Part shown: one piece after another, positions 44,561 through 59,776 of the stretch
Position numbering within the stretch: the stretch's first letter is position 1
Layout of the letters: every line of letters starts with the position of its first letter
Assembly: GCA_032622095.1 (NCBI GenBank)
Contig: CP136063.1
Span: 40,276,106-40,340,105, forward strand
DNA: 64,000 nt
Source: Siphonodentalium dalli
Lineage: Eukaryota; Mollusca; Scaphopoda; Gadilida; Siphonodentaliidae
Reading direction: 5' to 3'
Position numbers and translations under genes: made by a program
Notes under the pieces: model-generated
The model's input: the letters and a program-made list of their open reading frames with translations, nothing else
Told to the model about the DNA's origin: nothing
Database searches by the model: none

Positions 44561-46534
44561 TATTAAATGAAATAATAATCAAAATTTAATTTTTAATTTA
44601 AAGCAAACAGACCTACCTTTAAAAAAATCTTGGATTTGGAGAAAAATGCCTCCAGGAGCACGCATTGTGCTGTTGTGTTCACAACACCGCCAGAATCCTC
44701 ATCAGATATCAATTCCTTGAACTTAAGTTGAAGTTGAAGATGGTAACTAGGAAACATACTACAATTTTAGTATCACAATTTACAGTATTTTACACGTAAC
44801 ACGTAACACAGAATTCGTACTTTCATTTTTTTTATCTTTCTTTGAACTTCGAACTTTTTGGTTGATTGAATGATTCTGGAATCTTGATCATTGTTGTCTG
44901 TAACAGTTTACAGTGAAGCCTAACTCAGTAACTGTCGATTGTCACGAAATCAAGCGATTAATTAATCTACGTACACTCGTACATTTGTGAAAATTTTTGC
45001 CATGAAGCGAAGGTGAAGGCCTTATCGGTCTATGGGATATACGGAAGTAAATTCCGATCAAGTAACTGCCGTAAGCCGGATGACACTGACAGGACGGTCG
45101 CTTGACTGGGTATAATTAATTATTATGCTAATGATATACCAATGATTTTTATCAGATGAAAAGGCTGTAATTAATCCTCAGAAAGAACTGAATAGGGTAA
45201 ACTTGAAAGTCGGGTACATTCTAGAATCTGGGAATGAATTTGATCAGTTGGTGTTGTTGTCTGCATATTCCTCCGTTAAATCGGAGCACCCTGTAGTTTC
45301 TGCTGGATTCTGCGCAGTCACCACCCGGAAGTCACGTGTTAAATTCACAAATAAACGTACCCGGTACTTTCTCTCATGGTATATAGAAATATATAAAAAT
45401 TATATAAAAATTATATAAAAATTATATAAAAATTATATAAAAATGATATGACGTCATAATTCACATGCATTTAGGTATAAACACCCACTGGGGTGGTTGC
45501 TATTATTGTGTTCTATATATAGTTCACGTTACCTGAGAATAGTATCAGAGCACGCGCTTAACGTAACGTAAAGTGGCGCTCTCTTAAATGAAAGGCGCAA
45601 TAAAAACGATTTTCCTATTGGCCAGATTATCTATCTTAACCAATCAGATTTGACGTTGCATAGACATGGTTGTTGCTAAGCCTTGTAGTTCAAATAGAGA
45701 ACTCACCACCTCGGCGTTAGTATTTCCACAAATTACCTATTATCACACAACAAAAGGATGAGATAAAAACTATATACATAGAAGGTGAGTGATCTAAATA
45801 AAAAATTGTACTTCATATTTTGTTTCGGACCGAAAAATGTCACCAAAACACTTCTTTTACTGTGATTTGAGACTTCCGTTGTTTGAGTCTGACTTGGTCA
45901 AGTTTGTGTTTGAAACTGACAGTTTCAAATTCTGAGTCTTTGTTATTGCCGTTCATGTTTCAATGAATGATTAACTGAAAGTTAACTTGGCAAGATAACT
46001 AGATCATAGGTGCCATCAACTGAATGAATTTAATCGCAAAAACGCGTCTAATTTATCAATTCTCAGCAGTCTCTGTTCCAACTCCAAAGCTTAACAACAG
46101 TTGTCATTAGCGAAGACCGGAAGAAAAAAAATCTAAACACATTTCTGGTTATTCCAACAAGGTGAAGGACAAGGTCGGGACAATTCTCAAAACAAAAATT
46201 AAAATCCTTGAAATTGAAATAAAATTAGGCTTCATCTTGGACGTGAGGAATTATTCTGACTTCGTCTTTTCAACGTGGATTTAGCGGGCGTTAGTTCAAA
46301 ATTATCTGATTCTAATTAATGGCCAGATTTCCGGTGAATACTAGACACTACGCCGCCCTAATGATCAGCTCAAACTGCCCATTAGGGCGGCTGACGGCCT
46401 GCCATTAGCAACCTCAAATGTTTTTTGAAAAATCAATGGAATCTGGGAATATTTGGTCTTGTTGTTGTCTATAGGTCGACAGAAGCACCAGAAAAATTAA
46501 TTTAAAAAAATTTGACAGAAGTTTTTTTTTTCAA
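44561..46534. other. No gene seen
   Basis: AT-rich spacer. The only clear structure is the 11-bp minisatellite at 45388. Confidence 0.5.
45388..45447. repeat. 11-bp minisatellite
   Basis: About five tandem copies of ATATAAAAATT. Confidence 0.9.
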
Positions 46535-47050
46535 AATTTTTGAAGTTCTGACAAAGGTATTTTTTGTCTGTAAAACAATCTTAAGTGTCAAAATTTCCAA
46601 TGGATCTGAAAAAACATTGTAGCTTTTATGGCATATTCAAATTAGTGCCTATATAAAGGGTTATATTACCTTTTATTGCTCAATGAGCATAGAATTAAAT
46701 ATTTTCTAAATTTTCGAAGTTCGGGCATACGGTATTTTTTGTCAGTAAAACAATCCAAGTGTCAAAATTTCAAATGAATCTTGAAAAGACATTGTTGTTT
46801 TTATGGCATGTTCAAATGATAGTCTGCATAAAGGGTTATATCACCTGTTAATGCTCAATGAACACAGAATTTTATTTTTTTCCAAATTTTGAAGTTCGGT
46901 CATATGGTATTGTTTGCCTGTAAAACAACCTAAGTGTCAAAATTTCAAATGGATCTTGAGAAAACATTGTTGTTTTCAAGGCATATTCAAATGAGAGGCA
47001 AAATAATTGGTTATTTCACCTTTTAATGTACTATGAGCTTCAGAATCCCT
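46535..47050. repeat. Three tandem units of ~175 bp
   Basis: Each unit carries TTTTGAAGTTC, GGTATTTTTTGTCTGTAAAA, AAGTGTCAAAATTTC, CATTGTTGTTTTTATGGCAT and AAAGGGTTATATCACCT, starting near 46540, 46718 and 46893. Confidence 0.8.
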
Positions 47051-47450
47051 TCCCTGCACTGGCCTGCAGTGTTCCAACAAATTGTATGTATATATTGCCT
47101 GATCTCCGGAATATTTGACATGGGTTATACTACTCAATAAGAAAAATAGACTCATCTACTGACACGCCCAACATTTATACATGTACATTGTTCACCGTGT
47201 AAATTACAATTACAATCAATTTCCCTGTCTAGGAGCTGGCCATACATGTATGTACCTATAACAAATTCATATCAGGGTCGACAGCTATTTTAATGGTCGA
47301 CCAGTAGTGAGAAACAAATATAAATGTTTTATGTTTGACCTAATGCATATATATATGTATGAGGAAAATAGTTGGCAAAATAGTCAACAAGGACCATAAC
47401 TCCAGTAACGAAATAGGGCATAATCAAAGTTGACATGTGCTGATATACCT

Positions 47451-47909
47451 AGATCATACCAAGTATCTCTAGTTCCCTGGCTAACTGCCTGTAGAGATCA
47501 AATTCCACCAGTACAAAACCTTTGGAACGTTTTGACAGGGAACCTTATCAAGATGAATACATAATGCAGGGAATATATTTCTTGATTATTATCCATTCCC
47601 AGTGATGTACTTCACTGTATGTGAAGGTTCCAACTCGAAATATCTCCTGGGTAATTAATTTGATGTTTATTGCGATATCGGCTCACAAAATAAGAGAAAA
47701 GCATGCAATTTAGTGAATTTACAGAGAAGTACATTATTAAGGAACACTGAACAACTAAGAAATATATTGCACACGTTATTTTTCGACTTTATAAGTTTTC
47801 CTGTCAAAACTTGAAAAAGTTCCCAGTTTTTGTACTGGTGGAATTTGATCTCTTCGGGCGTTAGCCAGAGTAGATATTCATGCATCATCAACCTCCCCCT
47901 ATAATCTGG
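47451..47909. mobile_element. Small foldback element, family shared with 54-55 kb
   Basis: GAGATCAAATTCCACCAGTA and TTTTGACAGGGAACC at 47495-47545 recur inverted at about 47800-47870. The sequence is related to the arms of the element at 53961-55275. Confidence 0.7.
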
Positions 47910-48419
47910 CTTTAAAAAAGACATTGGATCCAGTTTTAGGAATATGGGACTATTTTGAAGTAGAAACAAAATGTTGTAGGAAGTATTTTTGAGCCACTGA
48001 AGAGGGTATTTTTCTCAATACTGTAAGCCACAGAACACACATTACAGTCGATTTATGTGCAATATGTATTTCAGGAGGTAACAATATTGTGTTTCAATTT
48101 TGTCTTACAATACCCTTAGTTTACGGAGTGAGTAGACGTACAGTATTTGTCAAATTCTATATATGTTCCCAGTATACTAGTACTACTGCCCAATCTCCTA
48201 TTAGGTCATATCATAGTCAAGACATGTAGGTGAAGATCCCATGACAGCTCGGGAATGCATGATTTATGTAACTTTGTTGAACCAAATTTTATTTTGCATA
48301 CTCTGATGGGATTCCTCCCAGATAATCAGTTCAATTTTTATTGCGTCATCGACTCAAATAATCATGCAATGTTGTGTTGGGACCAGTCCTCATGCCACTT
48401 TTTTATATACATTTAAAAA
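47910..48419. other. No gene seen
   Basis: AT-rich spacer without recognised features. Confidence 0.5.
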
Positions 48420-48830
48420 TGGGGACAGAACATCTGGCACCTATTTACCATATTTTATAAGTTGAACAGAACCTCTGGCCACTATTTACATCTTTTAAAA
48501 ATTAACCAACTCTTTCGGGCATCTAATTACATAATTTTATATTTGGACATTATTTACATCTTTTTAAATTTTGGACAGCCTCTGGCCACTATTTACATAT
48601 TTTAAAATATGAAGAAGGCCCCCGGCCAACAATTACATATTTTTTAATTTGGAAAGACACTCTGGTCACTATTTACATATTTATAAATTTGGACATAGCC
48701 TCCAGGCCAATTGACTGTTTGGACAGCCTCTGGCGGATATTTACATATTTAAAAATTTGGACAAAGCCTCCGGCCACTATTTACACTTTTTTCATTTTGG
48801 ACAAAGCCTCCAGCCACTATATAGTATATA
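48420..48830. repeat. Second array of the TTTGGACAGAGCCTC minisatellite
   Basis: About ten degenerate units of (TTTGGACA)AAGCCTCCGGCCACTA with TTTACATATTTTAAAA, as at 13.5-14.5 kb but without the inverted arms. Confidence 0.85.
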
Positions 48831-49637
48831 CAAAACTTCTCATATCGGGCTGCACTGTGGCAGGCACACTAACAGATGAATAAACAGACGAAGACTATTC
48901 GCCCCATTACCAAATTTTTCAGGAATTAAATAAAAAATATTAGGCCATATTAGCCGTGTAGTACTAGTAATTGTTTGTAATAGTAATAATTCAAACACTT
49001 GACATCAGTCTGTCAGTCATGTTACAATGTACACCTTCCCGAGGTGGCGGTGTGTCATTTCGGGAGGCTGGGGATTGGTGGGGATTGCAAGAAGAGTGCA
49101 AACTTCTCCACCATTACTTGAATCAGTGACCATACTATCTAAAAAAATAGTAAGCGGTCTATAAAGATCCCTGTTTCTGCCACTTTTTTGACCAGCAATT
49201 TTTTTTTCTCCAAATAAACCTTTTTTTTTTCATCATATATTTTTTAAAAGTAAAAGATGAAAAATATAATAAGAAGATGTGTTATTTGTCTTGCGTATGA
49301 ACAATGAAAATAGCAAATTAACCAAGCGAGACAGATGGCAATGACATTCAAATCAACCTACCCCATGATTGTAAACAGAAAGAAGCCATTTTGAAAATAC
49401 TGTCCACGAAAATTGGTGACAACAACAAACCACTATTACAGGGAGATGCTGATAAAATAGGACCAAATGGAGTATAAGAATACTTACAATAGTAATTGAA
49501 TAATATTTCCTAGCAATAAATATTGTGAAAAAGGCAATGATTAATATTATAAATTGAGTTGTTAGCTGAGAAAATTCTCTGAATTTGCACAAGTCCACAT
49601 GAAGACCGGAAACGAGAACGCGGAAATGAGGTTGCTA
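48831..49637. other. No gene seen
   Basis: No gene or known repeat recognised. Confidence 0.5.
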
Positions 49638-52600
49638 CTGCCATACACTGTGTAGAACTATCTATTTCACAACATTTTTCATCTAAACAATGAATGCTAG
49701 CCTTATTACCTCACCATATATTTTCAGTCGGTACTCCCCGCCACAAGTTGACGCCAAAAGTTCCCACAATCGGCGCACCTAAATGCTTGTATCATACATT
49801 TGTCATTTGTCAAAATAAAAATAAGCATGGACATCCATCTTGTTGTCATCGAGGTCGGCAGTACCGCAGTAAATACATTTCAGACTAAAGTACTGGATAA
49901 TCAATATCTTCGCATGGGTGACGGATTTTCGATTTTCGTACGCAGAGGTGTTTATTAAAGAGATGTTCTATTTCATTTCTGCAAATAAAGCATATCTCGC
50001 AATATCTCAGCTATTTTTCTCCTTCTTCCACCACAGCTCAGCGGTGTTGCTCATTTGTTTTCACCATTTGTAACTAACTGCATACTATTGTCTGATACTT
50101 CTAATTATGTCGGTAGGCGTACCCTATTGATATGTATACACCGGTATTTTGTATGAACAATAATATTATTTGGTGAATATTTCTGTTGTTGTTTAGTTGT
50201 AGCTGAGACTTATTGGCTGGCTGCTACTTAGTTCAAACAATCGTTGGCAGTCCTTGAGTCAGGTTGTTTTGCACATACATGTCTTCTTCCAGTTCGCACG
50301 TGGTTAACGAACATTTTTTATTGGTTTCATCATAATAGTAGATAAATTGACATCTGTTATGACCACTGATCGAAAATATGCGTTAGGCCTACCTTATGGG
50401 TATACAGGTGTATAGGCCGATACACTGTGACTGGGATATTAATGTAATTATATGGCCATCTGGGCCCGGGCACTATGATATAACGCGCCTTATAATTATA
50501 TAGGCCTACCTCACTTCATGTCCGGAAACGTTTCGTCTTATAATGTACATGTTAACGTTTACCGTTGGCTAATTGTGCTGGAGGGGTCAACTTAGTACGT
50601 TTTCATATTTGTGCACCTTGCGACCAGGAACCAGTAATTCCAACAAGAGTCATTGAGCGCGCAAATAAACCAATACATATGAATGACCCATTAACCACGA
50701 CATACAATGTTCAGAAAGTCATTTGCATTCACTCAGCATTGATTTCAACTTCGAGACGAAAAACTTGCATTGTATTACTGTAACCGACTACTTGTAAAGA
50801 ATGTTCACTTCCATCAACTACACTTATTTAGTCAGTTGTAGTCGCATTTGTTTCCAATTAATGTACACTGGTCCTTGTTTTTGTTCACCGAAGAATTGAA
50901 AAGGTAGTAACCTTGCCCTTCATGCCATACCAAAAACACGTGCTGAAGGGTACATAGGATTTTAAAATGTGCTGAAGGGAACACAGGTTTTGAAATTTCA
51001 TTTTAAATGACGTTTAATATTCGTATCTGCCATGAATTTTTGTTAGACAACGATTGTTTGCATTCCAATGAACATTAAGAACAGAAAACAAACAGCTAGG
51101 CCTACTGGGCATAACATTTTCAGAAATACAGTTTTTGGAACGGTAGTCGTGTCACCACATTTTCAAACCCTGTGTATAGAAATAGCCATGTTTCGATCGC
51201 AATGGCACATTGAGATGTCAATAAACTGAGCTCGAGGTTGAAAATCAGTCCAGATTTGTCGAACCATTTCAGATTACAACTCGTGGCATCATCATCATTA
51301 AGCCTACACAATTATGATCAGTTGCTCCTACTGATTTTTGAGTTGTCAGGTAGGCCTATTTGAATGCCGCTATATGCACATACGGTATCAGATAATATTT
51401 CTATTATCAACAAGCGTTCCCCTTAAATCTCTATTGGTACATGTATGATTAATGTAATAATACAGTTTATGTCAGTATCGACCGATCGACAGTATTAATA
51501 GAATGTGCCTATGCGTTCTCCAGTAGTTCAGTTTTGTAACGTGCTCTCATGCTGCCCCGCACCTCTCACCCACACTTGCTACCCTGACGTACTGCCCATA
51601 TAAACGCTATATCTGAGGAATTCTAAAGTCTCAGAAAGTTTCTATCAAACTCAACAAATTTTCCTCCATATAGTGATTTGCCATAGACTCAATGCGATGA
51701 CGTTCAACGCCCATGGCGCGTTACTGCCAAGCTCTGTGCACATTTCAGTCTCCAACGCAGGAATTACCGCTGCCAGTACCTACACATAAATTGTCGGAGT
51801 CAAGAACCCACGCATTTATTTATTTGAGATTTTTGTAGGTTACACTTCATTCTTGATTATTCGGAGATACTGAACTGTTCCTATTTATTTGAAAACGGTA
51901 TAGATCAAGCCAGAATGAATTATAGTAGCAAAACACTTCAATAAAAAAATGTTAGATTTAATAAGACAATACACGTGCCGCCAGCGTTCAGACATTGCGT
52001 GTTGAGGGGACTGAACTCATTTTTGCAGCTTGCGTCACTGCATGTAACGTTGCACATGCTATGGCCATGGACGACATCTTGACGTGATCAAATGAAAAAA
52101 TATTAAAGCGACTATCAATCATTTGAAGTGATATGCTGGAGTTTGTCCACTGATATAATAAATAAGTTACGGGACGCTGCTTACTGCTTAGTGGTCGGAT
52201 GTGGTGTCATGTGAGAATCGGCGACATCATTATTAGGGTCGGTCTATGGCCTCGCCTAATATTGACCTCACTTCGTTTCAGATGACACCATATCCGACCA
52301 ATGTAGAAGCGCACCGCAAATTATCACATGTCGTCAACGCATCCCGACGACGTCATAACTACGACGTTCCAATAAAGTACAAAGGGGGTACTAGAAAATG
52401 GACGCAATCACTACATGTGGCAAACAAGTCAGGTGTGTTGATTAATAATTCGTGCACTGGGTCACTATATTTAGCAATCAATGATGTCGTATTGTCCATA
52501 TTTATAAATACGTTTAGTTGACATAAAATTACGTGACCTCAACCATGAAACCGGAACTATAAAATAGAAGCAACATAACATGTGCCTAAATAAAAGTCCT

Positions 52601-53679
52601 AATGCCGTAGTTTTAATGCACGGAATATAGGACGCGAAGGGTGTAATAACCACAGAACGACACAGCATCTTCTTCTATCCTTCCGCCACAGCAGTTGCAA
52701 GAGTCGTTTCGACAAACCCATTTGCACATACTTTCGTTATGTGTACATGTACAAATGTAAAATTCGCCTCCCATATAGGTTGATAATGGGATAGGAGAAA
52801 TTAATATCCCAAACTGTCATGGCGTACGTCGTCAGTTCGGTAGGCCATCAACAATATTTATTATTCAATCCCTCTGTCCATGCATAGGCCTATACCAATC
52901 AATTTGACAACATATTTGGGGATATTGCCTCACCGTATGTCAATTGGCCCAGCCGAGTAATAATATTGTCATTTACCTAGAACTTCGGGAAATGAGCAAC
53001 TTTATGTACGGACAATTTTAATGAATCATATATGCAGAATTGCACTGTAATGTGCCAACAAGGGATCAACGTGTGAAATGTTCACTGAGAAATTGCAAGA
53101 GCTGCACATCGTATCAGTTGCAGTAGAACTTATTGACATTAAAATCAGCTGTAATCATGATGACATTTTTTCCACAGAGTAGGCTATTCCGATCGTGGTT
53201 ACGATCTAGACTATTTCGTAATATCTTACAACGTATGCAAAATATAAGTTTCAAGACTTAATAACAGGATATATTCACCGCTGGAAGCAAGATTCAATGT
53301 AAATGTAACATTGTGTATACATTATCAGCGGTCGGGATTGTTCTATTCTCAACCTATCATCTGTTCAGCGAGATCACACTTGGGCTATAAATGAGTAATT
53401 ATTGTATCAGGTTATCCAGTAGTTTGACCTTGTTTTGTTCAGACTTCCCCGCATCGTCACATGATCGTGTGAAGGTCATCAAATCAACAACATGGCAGAT
53501 GGAAGTCGTTTTCTGTGATGTTGACAAATGACAAATGTCTGATACAAGCATTTAGGTGCGCCGATTGTGGGAACTTTTGGCGTCAACTTGTGGCGGGGAG
53601 TACCGATAGAAAATATATGGTGAGGTAATAAGGCTAGCATTCATTGTTTAAATAGATAGCTCTACACAGGGTATGGCAG
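49638..53679. mobile_element. 4.0-kb segment with ~200-bp terminal inverted repeats
   Basis: The left arm (49638 to about 49855) starts CTGCCATACACTGTGTAGAA and includes TGAATGCTAGCCTTATTACC and AGTTGACGCCAAAAGTTCCC. The inverted counterpart runs from about 53478 to 53679 and ends GGGTATGGCAG. Apart from one 91-codon frame at 52246 there is no coding signal inside. It looks like a large non-autonomous TIR element. No target duplication is evident. Confidence 0.65.
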
Positions 53680-53960
53680 GCCGTGTGGCACTAGAAATGA
53701 TGAAATACATTTCTAGTGCCATCGGGTCTAGTGAATACCGTGAATCGTGATCACATTTACCAGTTTACACTAGTCACAACGTGAATTCAAGGATTGTACT
53801 GTTTGTATATACATTCCGCTGTGTTTAATTTGAATGTGAATACTACTAGTGATAGTTTTGTGAAAGTAACATAAATAGGATACATAAATACACGGAGACA
53901 CACTTGTCCCAAACGACATATCAACACAAGTAAGAAGAAGTAAGATATATGCTTAGATTG

Positions 53961-55275
53961 TTTATGTCTAGATCATGCCATGATTCATGAATCTCTACTA
54001 AAGCTAGAACGCCGTAGAGATCATATTCCACCTTTACAATTCCCAGGAATTTTTTTTAAGTTTTGACAGGGAACCTTATAAAGTAACGCGGGGAATGTAC
54101 TTCTTTGTCATACCTGTTGCTTAATGATTTATTCATCGGTAAGTGAAGTTCCCAGCTCGAGATTATATTACTTATGTGACTTTTGAGACCCGATTCCGCG
54201 ATAAATATTTATTTTATTCCCTGTCACGAAAATTATTGTCGTAAGGCCAAAGTAAAAAGATACTATGTTTCCGCACATCGACCGACCCTAAAAATAATCC
54301 GCCGACCCTAAACTTTTTATTGATATTTTGAGGAAAAAGTCAAAATTTTCTAAAATTTACTGTTTTTTACCACTAATGCTCATAAATATTGATGACCTTT
54401 AGTGTTTAAAACACATGATTTCTAACATATCCCTGTGAAAAGTGACCATGAATTGACGGCTGTCTCAAAGGCCCCAGGTGTGTGATGGGTTGTGGATTGA
54501 TGGGCATACATTTTGCAATTTTAATTTATCTCAGACTATCTCCTGCCTGCTTTTACAGTGCTTTATGTCTTGTTTGGGACTTATGGAACACTATCAACAG
54601 ACATGGTGGGTGTATACATGTATAGAGGTTATCACCACATATGTTAGGGGTATAGCTACTGTCTCCAAAAACCAGGCATGCTCGGTGGATGTACTGGCTA
54701 CCCCAGACAATGGGATGTAGTCGTCACAATACAAGTACAGTACAGCATATATAATGGCGGTATTATTAGTAAAATTCTTATAAAAAGTTAGTGACATCAA
54801 TTTCCTACCAAGTTTATAGCCAAATTTATGAAAATGTGCTACATGTCATGTATGTGAATAATAAAAAACACCTGAGCATGAAATTTGATTTTTTTATCAA
54901 CCTTAATGTATATTTCCAGTTTCCACTGTGTTGATCAAGTAATACTTTCCCCACAACACGGGTTGGCATTTTATGTCACTTCGGTCGATGTAGTTCAATA
55001 TTTCTGCAGCTGGATAAAAATATCGAAATAAAATTAAAAACAAAAATTTCCCTACCTACCGACCCTAATTTGATCGCTCTTTTACCGGAAATATACAATC
55101 TTTTTTCTTTGGCATAAGCGACATAATGCGAAAGCAATTCTGTAATATCGGGCTGGGAACTGGTTCCCTGTCAAAACTTAAAAAAAGTTCCCGGTTTTTG
55201 TACAGATGGAATATGATCTCTACAGGCGTCAGCATTAGTAGAGATTCATGGCATGATCTAGTTTATGTCATGATG
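53961..55275. mobile_element. 1.3-kb foldback element
   Basis: The left arm (53961 to about 54080) carries CTAGATCATGCCATGATTCA, GTAGAGATCATATTCCACCT and AAGTTTTGACAGGGAACC. The right arm (about 55160-55275) is the inverted counterpart. The loop of about 1.1 kb has no credible gene. Confidence 0.75.
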
Positions 55276-56189
55276 ACATGTAAATCCTACCACACAGTGG
55301 CGCTCTCTATTTGTGGAACTTTTGGGCAAATTGCATGCTGCTTCGGGGAAGGTTGTGCAAACTTACTGTAATTTCTACATTTCAGTCCGTTTATACCTAT
55401 AATTCAAGTTATTTGAAATGTGTTTTGCTGTGTACATGCAATGCATATTCTGAACTGATAGTGTGCACTTTTTTGGAACTTCCCCGGGTACCAAATTCAT
55501 TTGTTACAGAGTGTTTATTTTAGCTTAGGCATGGAATATGATGCTATTATAAATGAGAAACAAAATTATCATTATACGAGGTCACCATTCGTCTAAAAGA
55601 CTAAATTGAATCGCGATATGCATATAATATCACATCATTAGCACAAATAGTGCTATCAAGTACCAATCACTGTAGCAGAAGTGTACATGCCATATCCAGT
55701 TCATTGAATGAATCATGAGTATAGCGTGGTTGAAATACTACTGTGTGGCGAGTCACGCTCGTCTTCGGGCTATTGAGGCCATGTATGCATAGTGTTATGA
55801 ACGGTTTGTATTGTGAATGGGTTAAATTATCTGCTCGTAAACCATCACAGTAGACAATTTTATACCAGGTTCTATTCAGTATTCAGAAATAGCTCGCAAT
55901 GGAAATTTGCATGGTACATATTTTGTTAAGATTTTTTGGTCAAAGCTGGTAGCCGGATATTTGGTTTAAATAACCATCAGTGGCAGTGCTTTGGTTTGTT
56001 TTGTCCATCAGTCTGTCTGGATCACTTTATGTTTTACTTTTACAAACATATTTCAGAGTTAATAAATGGCTGATATATAGAGTCCTGACGAATCTTCCAA
56101 AATGAGGACTTAGCCCACCATATGTACACAAGTACAATGAACCTAAATGCCTGACTTAAATAACTAATAGTTTTATTAAATGCTATTTC
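55276..56189. other. No gene seen
   Basis: AT-rich spacer. Confidence 0.5.
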
Positions 56190-56630
56190 TAAATCATGTA
56201 TATGAACCCCATGTTATGTAAACAAACAGTATGTATGAGATAACCAAAACACTAATCGCCAGATATACCCCATGCATTAAGTGAACTTTGGTTAGAAATT
56301 CCACCAAATTGTTTATAACGTATCAGTATAGCGCTAGCTAACCCTCACCTTTCAAGATATCGGTGTTGAATGAGTCACTGCGAATAAGTCTCCTAAACAC
56401 ATTTCCTCGGTGTTGTTCTTATTGCTCACTCTCTATGAGTGTGCTGTATATAAACAAACGCTCGACTCACACAATGTGTGTTTTGAGGATAATATGGCAT
56501 TCATACTATCATAGTATTATTATACGATTATAGTATAATATTAGTATATTCTTTACAACATACAGGGTCAGGGTATTATAATTTAGTAACTGGTATTCCT
56601 AAATTATAACCTATAACGAAGGCCATCCAT
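56190..56630. repeat. Dispersed repeat, short copy
   Basis: It matches the ends of 40531-42250 (TTATGTAAACAAACAGTA, GGTGTTGAATGAGTCAC, TATAAACAAACGCTCGACTC, TATTCCTAAATTATAAC) but lacks about 1 kb of interior. Confidence 0.6.
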
Positions 56631-56992
56631 GTCTTAACCAACAAGGTCCAAATGATATGTATGCTTTCAGTAACAGTGCGTGGAACATACCGGTACATTA
56701 AATTGTTAATTTGTTATATACCGGTACATGTCCGTGAAATATAAATACACGGCACAATTGAAACCGGATTTAAACCGGCACATGCGACTTGAGAATATAC
56801 TTCAAAGTATCAACCTGTGCGGGTACAATTATTATTAATCTAATCTAATTGTATATTTACATATCATGGCCTTGGATGGGGTAAGTTTTCGAATAACGTA
56901 GTACGTTCTTATCATATTAGGTTGGGATTTGATCAGTTTGATTACAATTGCATGGAGGTACATTATATTGTGAAATCTGAATTCACATAACA
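56631..56992. other. No gene seen
   Basis: AT-rich spacer. Ends with GTGAAATCTGAATTCACATA joined to a MITE fragment. Confidence 0.5.
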
Positions 56993-57358
56993 TGTTCCAC
57001 AGATATAAGCGATAATGAGTATAATTAACGTTTATTTGTGACAAAATTGCACAATATAATTTCTGGTCTCTGTTAACAGTAACCACTATTGTTCGTTAGC
57101 TGAACAAACACATCTTTTTAGACCAGAAAATATTCGAAATAAAATTAATATTAATCGATAGAAGCATTTCCGGACAGGAGTCTTCGATTCAAATATAATA
57201 TTTTATACCCCGGTAACTATATAATACATGTCTACAAAGAGATAATCCACCTTTAATCGATAGAAGCATTTCCGGACAGGAGTCTTCGATTCAAATCTAA
57301 TATTTTATACCCCGGTAACTATATAATACATGTTTACAAAGAGATAATCCACCTTTAA
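56993..57358 (-). mobile_element. Half MITE with a duplicated terminal repeat
   Basis: The copy starts in the family interior (TTCCACAGATATAAGCG), runs to its end at CACCT plus TTAA (57253-57256), and is followed at once by a second copy of the last ~97 bp (TCGATAGAAGCATTTCCGG to CACCT plus TTAA at 57355-57358). Confidence 0.9.
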
Positions 57359-57792
57359 AACCATGCAATATTGAGCTGGAACCAACCCCTACTGAGACAT
57401 ATATAATTGAGGAACAAGAATTAACAAAGAATTAGGCCCGTTTTATATGTAGAGCCAGACATGGGTCACGCCAGCCTAATCTGTGTGAACATGAGAGTCC
57501 AAGATAGCTTGACTGGAGCATGACGTACAAAACCAACTGGCTCATCAGAATTTCTCTGGCATGACCAGACGTGCTACACATCTTGTGCCGACGTCTGTGA
57601 CTCGAGGCTGTTTTATATGACGTGCTAAACACTGGTCGCACTAATATGGTTAAGGGAAAACCACTCCCCATTCAGGACTCCTTTTGCTGAGAGTTGAAGT
57701 TTTGATGTCGCTCATCATCTCGGAGTCTTAGCGCGACCTGTGTCTGGCACGTATACAACAGCGTCGGGCCAGAGACGTACTGACTCTTGGCC
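57359..57792. other. No gene seen
   Basis: Sequence beyond the 3' end of the zinc-finger pseudogene. No clear finger remnants before 57793. Confidence 0.45.
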
Positions 57793-59350
<1,558 letters not shown>

Positions 59351-59776
59351 GATCTGTATCTGTATATGGCACGTCCTTAGCAACCAAATCTGGCTTTTGC
59401 AGGATGATTTAACTGTATATGTATAGGTAATGGTTATGTACAGGGTGAAATGAGCACTTAGTCTAGGCGGCAATCTCACAAGACTTCCCCGTCAAGTAAA
59501 TTTTGGGCTGAAGTTTTTAAAAAAAATGGGTTTGAATAAGTGGTCTTAATCAGCGGGGTGCGGAATAGAACAATGTCGCATATAATAGTTTTTAAAAAAG
59601 TAATTGTACTCGAAATCGTTACAGCCCAGTAGTCGATTATAGTACACAGTTTTCTTAATAACAATAAGAGTTTTATGATGAGAGAATTGAAATATTCGAC
59701 AACAGTCACGTGACAATTTGTTCGCCAAGCTTTCACTGGGTGACGTGAGTTAAATCAGGAAACGTATGTTCCCTGG
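59351..59776. promoter_or_regulatory. Former 5' region of the zinc-finger pseudogene
   Basis: No gene seen. CTGTATATG words near 59361 and 59413 resemble those upstream of the paralogue at 4527. Confidence 0.25.

Noticed and set aside
52246-52521. 91-codon frame beginning MASPNIDLTSFQ with a possible splice donor (CAG|GTGTGT) near 52433
   Set aside because: It could be a first exon, but no partner exon, domain or repeat of it was found. Too weak to annotate.
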